DNA of 64,000 nt. It comes from Sequoia sempervirens (taxonomy: Eukaryota; Streptophyta; Pinopsida; Cupressales; Cupressaceae). Position 1 is the stretch's first letter. Each line of letters opens with the position of its first letter. The notes below the pieces were generated by a model. That model made no database searches. It saw nothing but the letters and a program-made list of their open reading frames with translations, and was not told the DNA's origin. This document shows, piece after piece, positions 58,280-64,000 of the stretch. The position numbers and the translations under genes are program-made. The stretch covers positions 59,333 to 123,332 of the forward strand of contig VDFB02254908.1 of the NCBI GenBank assembly GCA_007258455.2, read 5' to 3'.

Positions 58280-59210
58280 GAACAATAATCAACAATACCT
58301 AATGTAACCAAACATATGATCAACAACATTACTTATTTTATTTTGTTCCAACTATAACCAAAAAATGAAAGACATAAATCAAACAACATTGGTTTCAATA
58401 GCCACCCAAATGTAGAAAGCAACAATATATATTCATATTAAAATATATGCAATATAGCCAAAGGCAAAGAACAATAATCAATAATACCTAATGTAACCAA
58501 ACATAGAATCAACACCATTAATTATTTTAACCAGAAAACGAAAGCCATAAATCAAACAAAATTACTCTCTACAACCACCCACATGCATAAAGTCATAATA
58601 TAGGCTGAGTTATACAATAACAATCGACAAAAACTCTATATCCTCTACAATTTTATTCTATTGCAAACATAGCCAGAAAACATAAACATTCAACACAAAC
58701 CCTACGAAAATTGACTGTAACAAAACCCATACAAAAAACATTCATTTCTCAACACAATCTCCTGGAAAATTGAAAAAATTTGAAAATTGAAAAAATACAG
58801 CCTTTTCAACAACACCTTCTCCAAAATGAAACAATATAGCTTAAGAAACACAACTATAATCATCAATGCCCAATGGAAGCCAGCACAAAGTGGATACGAT
58901 TGACTATTTTATTCCATTGCAACCATAACCACAAAAGGGCAGCCATAAAACCAACCAACCTAATATAACCAAACATAGAATCAACAACATTAATTATTTT
59001 ATTCTATTCTAACCATAACCAAAAAAATGAAAGCCATAAATTAAACAACATTGGTTTCAACATCCACCCAGATCTAGAAAGCAACAATAGAATGATAATC
59101 AATAATATCTAATGTAACCAAACATAGAATCAACAGTGTTAATTATTTTATTCTATTCCAACCATAACCAGAATATGAAAGTCATAAATCAAACAATATA
59201 ACCACCAACC
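58280..59210. repeat. Degenerate tandem/dispersed repeat, 4 units
   Basis: Units near 58,282, 58,470, 58,960 and 59,093 each carry AATGTAACCAAACATAGAAT, CAACAACATTAATTATTTTA, AACCATAACCA and GAAAGCCATAAATCAAACAA. Two also share a GGTTTCAATAGCCACCCA-like tail. The plus strand is purine/AC-rich and non-coding. Confidence 0.75.
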
Positions 59211-59554
59211 ACAAATCAAACAATATTGCCAAGGGTTTCTTCCACATGCACCTCTTCCTATTTGCTTCAAATATAGATCTTCTTGCCAACTTGCTTACAC
59301 AAGAAAAGGAAAAATATTATAACAAGTGATACTTTGTAGAAGCTGCACAAAGCTTAATCTAGCTTGCACCCTCACATAAGCTTACCCTTGTCACTCAAGG
59401 CTCTCATATCAGGTGTAGCAATAGAACGACACGAAACAATGCCTCATAAAAACTTTACCATTCATTTTGTCCCCTAAGGCGTTAAAGGGCAGTTGTTATT
59501 ATGATGATCCCCAATACACACAAAGCATACAATAATTAATGTTGACGTGAATTT

Positions 59555-59910
59555 GCGTTTAATTTTGTAGCCTTCTCTATCCACGCGACCTGACAAATGC
59601 CACCCTATTCCCAAAGTAGCCAACAACCTCCTCTGCCACCTTTTTCGTGGTTATTAGAAGGCTAAAAATTTGGGAGGCTGACAAAAATCCCGACTGAGTT
59701 ATAACGCACCCACCACCCTTCTCTATCCATGCGACCTGACAAATGCCACCCTATTCCCAAAGTAGCCAGCGACCTGACAAATGCCACCCTATTCCCAAAG
59801 TAGCCAACAACAGCCTCTGCCCCCTTTTTTGCGGTTATCAGACGGCCAAAAATCTAGGAGGCTAACAAAAATCCCGACCGAAGTTATAACCCACCCGCCA
59901 CCTTCCTACC
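59555..59910. repeat. GC-richer tandem repeat with nested 44-bp duplication
   Basis: CTTCTCTATCCACGCGACCT recurs about 143 bp later, and GACCTGACAAATGCCACCCT with ATTCCCAAAGTAGCCA occurs three times (59,590, 59,733, 59,770). Local GC content stands out from the AT-rich neighbourhood. Confidence 0.8.
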
Positions 59911-59989
59911 GGTCGTCAGAAACTTGAAAAACAATGAGACTGATGAAAATTCTGAGCAAAGTTGACACAAATAGCCTATTGGCTAAAAA

Positions 59990-61310
59990 TATTTAAGAAA
60001 GCTTAACCATAAGAAAACAAACATAGAATCAATTATATTCAATACCATAGAGCCTACCTCAATGGAGATATAAAAGGAAATCAATATAATATTAATCTAA
60101 ATGATAGATCACATAAATAAATTAAAAGCAAAGATCAATGAAACATAGTCTACAACGAGCATCAATAAACAACAAATTACTGACTGATATTCATTTATAT
60201 AACATATGGATATTCAGTCTACACGAAGATAACCAGTGAGCCAAAGGTATGTATTCACTAATCTTTTACAAAGCACTTTCCTTTCGAAATTTTTAATATG
60301 GGACAAAAATCTAATATAGATGCCCTAATTTTTGCAACATTTATAATTCACTTTACAAAAACACAAACTGTTGTAAAGAAAAACCCTAATACTATGACCA
60401 TTGATAAACAAGAACAACCATAATGGGGAATAAGGCTTATCTGTAATCTTCAAATGACTCTGGCGATGAATGCTAATGTGACGTTCACCTCTTGACCACT
60501 ACAAAAAGAGGGTGAAGAGGACACTAACACTAAGAGTCCTTAAAAGCATGAAAGGCGGATAGCCATTTAAATTTGCATCCATTTAAATTTTGCAACAGGA
60601 ACGAGTTAATAAAACTGTTTTAGAAAGTCAAAGTTCTTGGGGGAGTGGTTCACCCTCACCCAGATGGGTCAATGCCAAAACCCCTTCAAAATAGCAAGAA
60701 ATCTCTTGGGCCAAAGATGACACCACAACCTTTGGCATTTGGTAACATGGTAATGCTCCAATGACCCGAGTAAACCCTCAAGGCGGTTATCAGTAATCAA
60801 CCCATAGGCCGCCAACTAACTCTTTCTAGAATAGAGGAAGATGAGTGGATCTATATCAAACAGACGATGTTCTTTAGCCATAAAAATACTGAAACAAACA
60901 AGCAAACGATATGGCGCACTAGTAGCAATAAAACCTTTCTCAGAAGGGACTAAATAAAGTGATGGCCGAAGAATAACCGTACCACAAATATCTAACTAAA
61001 AACCCGCACATGGTGAGGGCCACAGTAAATAACTATCTGGACTCAAGCTTCACCAGTATCATGAGCATGAGGCCTCATATCAGGGCATGCGAAAATCATG
61101 AAAATGAAAGACAAGAACTACATAAAAGTGGTGATAGAAAACCATAATGGTTAATAGGATAGGCAATGTCACATCGGGTAGAGCTGGCCAATGAAACTAA
61201 AACCCTAGACAAGTGGAAGCATGGTAAATGAAACCTAAGTTGGGTCCCTCGCACAATAATCAGATTGATATGCCTTAATGTGAACTATTAACCTAAAGGC
61301 AAAATAAAAA
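59990..61310 (+). repeat. ORF-block repeat, copy 3
   Basis: It is collinear with 46,499-47,890. The ORF equivalent at 60,452 is broken by TGA and TAG codons. The segment equivalent to about 47,930-49,010 (including promoter, first exon and minisatellite of the HMGB pseudogene) is missing, so the block joins directly to text equivalent to 49,010 (TTGGTTTGTTATCATATAA). Confidence 0.8.
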
Positions 61311-61799
61311 ATCAATTGGTTTGTTATCATATAACAATTAAAAATTTGAAAGAATAAATTGAATATATTTAAATTTGATCAATTGAGTATATTTTATTTT
61401 TAACCTCATCAACATTTTAATGTCACATTCTAGTCTGAATATAGATTTTTAAATCACTATGTGTAACTGTTTTTAAATTACTTTAACTTTCTCGTAATAA
61501 TTACATTCTCAAATGTCAAACATTAATTAACAACATCGAATCACCAGATTTATGGTTCAATTGACCCTGTAGAAAGGAGCACATACTCATTTGCTTCTCA
61601 TGTTTAATATTCACAAAAACACATCATATGGACTGTAGAAGATATAATTGTGCATGGTGTGTAACTGGTATATCTGCTATTTAGTTAAAGCTTGTGATTT
61701 TATTTTTGAAAAATTAATATAGCTATAAGGAGGAAGAAATTTGAAATGCTCATATTTCTTTAGTTTATGATGGTGAAACAGCAATGTAGTGAATTGTTT

Positions 61800-63640
61800 A
61801 GATGCTATATTTTCTCAAACCGGGACAGAGCTATTACTTGGTAATTTGGCAATTGCATTTTGATCAGAGTTTAAAGCTTATAGTTGAGACTTGTTCTATC
61901 ACTAAAAAAAGGAAATGGAAAGAGATAACTTTGGTGTTCAACTTTCCTCCGACAATTACGAGTGCCTCGTTTGTTTTACTAAAGGATTATTTTTATCTGC
62001 TTCACCAGTATGTGCAGGTTTACTTCTTTCAACATAAGGGTCCTCTAGTGCCATCACCAGGTATCTAGATAAAACTATATTTAATTGTTATTTCAAACTG
62101 TGCAATGTTCACATTAAGATTGTGTTTTTCTCACATAATTGAATACTTTCTGTTGTATACGTAGTTTCACTCCCTTCGGTACCTCCAGCTTCCCATTCGC
62201 TGTCAGAGACAGAATACACACATTCACCTTCGGAGGGTCCTGTAGTAGATATGAAAAAGCAGAAGATTTATTCTGCCAAGCACTTGGAGGTCCTTGCTTG
62301 TAACCAATATTTTAAATAATTCATTGATTAGGGACTGACCTTTGTATTACTACTGTAAACATTTGTGCATATTAATAAATTTAATCATAAATACAACTTT
62401 GATGCAGTTGACCCAGCATCATCTATTGGAAGTGTTGTTATTGGCTGTATTTATGGAAAATTTGAGCATGGTTATCTAGTCAGTATGACAGTTGGGACAA
62501 GGAAAATGAGAGGTGTTTTGTACCATATTCCTCCTTCCAGAATACAAATGAAAGTACTGCCAGATGAATGTGATGGCTGGAAGAATTATCCGAAGAAAGT
62601 ATATAAGATTAATGATAGTAGAAACACAATCTAGAAATCTCTATTTTGCTTGAAAATTTTCCAGATCAAACAGCTCCCAAAAGTACTGGGTATTAGACTA
62701 TTTAGTCTAGTATTACTGCTGGATCTATTTGAGATCTGACCAAAAAAACTAGTATTGTAAATAGATCAAAGGAGATTATTAGACAAATATATCCTAATAG
62801 AGCATAACAAAACCCCGGGATCTGAGAGAAAGTAAATACATAATAAAAAGTAAAAGCATGGAAAAGAAACATAGAAGTAGTACATTTTCTCTCTGCGTTG
62901 TACGGCATCCTTTTATCTCTATCGTTGATGACGAGGGGGAATGTTGTAGAGTCGCGTGGGATTTGGACCAGGACTCCAATGACTCAAACGGATCTTCAAT
63001 CTAAAGGGCCCAACTCTGCGCCCGTCCAAGCCTGCCTGGGCTCGCTTTGCATCTGCCGCATAATGAAAGTTATAAACCTAACCCCATGCTTATTCGGGCT
63101 GATCGCCATGCTTATATTTGTCTAATAATCTCCTTTGATCTGTTGAGAATACTATTTTTTTTTGGGTCAGATTTCAAATAGATCCAGAAGTAATACCAGA
63201 CTAAATAGTATAATACCCAGTACTTTCAGGGGCTGTTTGATCTGGAAAAATTTCAAGCAAAATATAGATTTCTAGATTGTTTTTCTACTACCATTAAATT
63301 TATATATTTTTTTGGATAATTCTTCCAGCCATCACATTCATCTGGCAGTGCTTTCATTTTTATTCAGCATGCAACTGTACCTCCCTTTATGAATAGCATG
63401 GGTAATGAGCTCAAAGCCTCTGTGCGGAACATCGCATTGAACGTAGGCGGAAAAAGAAGCTAATGACTAGGAAGGATCCTAATGCACCAAGGCCGAACAG
63501 AACTGGCTATGAGGACGAAAAACTAGTATGTAAATGACAAAATTAGTGTTTTACTTATAACTATATGTACAAAATGTTTATATTGAGTTTATATTAATTT
63601 GTTTTTTATGACAGCCTTATCAAAAGCATGGTGAAAAGAA
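61800..63640 (+). pseudogene. ARID-HMG (HMGB) pseudogene, copy 3, split by a DNA element
   Basis: The ARID exon (to 62,060) is the best preserved of the three: KRKWKEITLVFNFPPT, SASFVLLKDYFYLLHQYVQV and YFFQHKGPLVPSPG are in one frame. Exon B 62,165-62,289 has lost one base (frameshift before the ALG junction). Exon C starts at 62,408, is interrupted at 62,541-63,364 by an inverted-repeat element, and resumes to 63,525 with a two-base deletion. It has the same RTGYEDEKL junction lacking the HMG-box core. Exon D starts at 63,615 but diverges after about 18 bp into foreign sequence. Exon 1 and promoter are missing. Confidence 0.85.
62541..63364. mobile_element. Long-TIR DNA element (Mutator-like or foldback) inside exon C
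   Basis: The 824 bp element has inverted repeats of about 250 bp at both ends. The left opens AATACAAATGAAAGTACTGC; the right, reverse-complemented, opens AATAAAAATGAAAGCACTGC, and pairing continues through AGATCAAAGGAGATTATTAG near 62,766 (plus strand at 63,127-63,146 complementary). The interior of about 310 bp encodes no transposase. Compared with copies 1 and 2, about ten host bases (GACTGCACCA) are missing at the junction, so no clean target duplication is visible. The superfamily stays open. Confidence 0.8.
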
Positions 63641-63930
63641 ACATGGAGCAGAGGAGAAGAACAAAACAGAGTAAAACTCTGACTTGAGCTCTGTAGAGTT
63701 TTTCTCATTACTTACAATTTATAGGCAAATACATATTAAATTCTTCCTTCACTGTAGATTGTTGCTAGTTGCAGTATTTAATGAGGACGGGTGAAATAGA
63801 TTCAACGTGAAGGTTCTGGATGGGGAAGGTGGCAGCACGTAGTCGTGTATGGACTATCCTGGATGGTTCTGGAGAGACTGTTCGTTGGTCTGTGCCGACA
63901 GCCTTACAATAATTAATTTACCTCCAACAC
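63635..63930. mobile_element. Unrelated insertion or replacement in exon D of copy 3 (possible solo LTR)
   Basis: After CCTTATCAAAAGCATGGTG the sequence leaves the HMGB family and rejoins it near 63,930 (GCAACAGATTTTGTTCATA). The foreign 0.3 kb ends CTCCAACA, compatible with an LTR end. About 270 bp of family sequence present in copy 1 are missing, so insertion and deletion are both involved. Confidence 0.5.
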
Positions 63931-64000
63931 AGACTTTTCTTTCTGCAAACAAGCAACAGATTTTGTTCATATTCAACAAGTGCTGCCAATAGACTCAGCT

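Noticed and set aside
58280..59210. Satellite DNA / centromeric repeat
   Set aside because: There are only four degenerate, unevenly spaced units; too short and irregular to call a satellite.
1..64000. CRISPR array, bacterial defence system or prophage
   Set aside because: No regularly spaced direct repeats with unique spacers and no bacterial gene layout; the repeats seen are tandem minisatellites and LTRs of plant type.

Overview
The window is nuclear DNA of a seed plant, most likely a gymnosperm (conifer-type) with a very large, repeat-rich genome. This rests on the AT-rich landscape, layers of degraded Ty1/copia and Ty3/gypsy LTR retrotransposons, plant-type primer binding sites (initiator tRNA-Met and tRNA-Asp), and exon remnants of a plant ARID-HMG protein. 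The species is not identified from the sequence. No rRNA, tRNA, CRISPR or prokaryotic operon is visible, and I see no clearly functional host gene.

Layout. 1-7.2 kb: AT-rich LTR-like blocks (called family S here), a 0.67 kb tandem duplication, a 790 bp element with 23 bp terminal inverted repeats, a gypsy protease remnant, and a short non-autonomous copia-type element with PBS and PPT. 7.2-11.9 kb: a gypsy integrase remnant cut by a copia LTR, then a minus-strand Ty1/copia body (gag, protease, integrase, RT, partial RNase H) with mutated key residues. 11.9-27.2 kb: a plus-strand unclassified gag-like element (family G) interrupted by an 11.45 kb minus-strand Ty3/gypsy element with two 1.3 kb LTRs, a TGTGT target duplication, a tRNA-Asp PBS and a PPT. 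A paralogous uninterrupted target site is present at 34,504-34,508. 27.2-34.5 kb: low-complexity and minisatellite DNA, two Q/N/P-rich gag-like coding remnants in opposite orientations, an S LTR end and a second G fragment.

34.5-51 kb: a tandem segmental duplication (offset 8.8 kb falling to 8.3 kb). Each unit holds a minus-strand G fragment, a block with a short unrecognised ORF, and a multi-exon pseudogene of an ARID-HMG (plant HMGB9/10/15-type) chromatin protein. 51-60 kb: LTR remnants and several unrelated minisatellites. 60-64 kb: a third copy of the ORF-block/HMGB module, with an 824 bp long-inverted-repeat DNA element inside the third coding exon; it runs off the window end.

The HMGB-like copies share one large internal deletion of the HMG-box core while keeping exon/intron structure. 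They are therefore genomic (not retro-) duplications of an already altered gene. The window is best read as a history of nested insertion, segmental duplication and cytosine-deamination decay rather than as a set of cooperating genes. All comparisons were made by eye; no alignment or database search was run.
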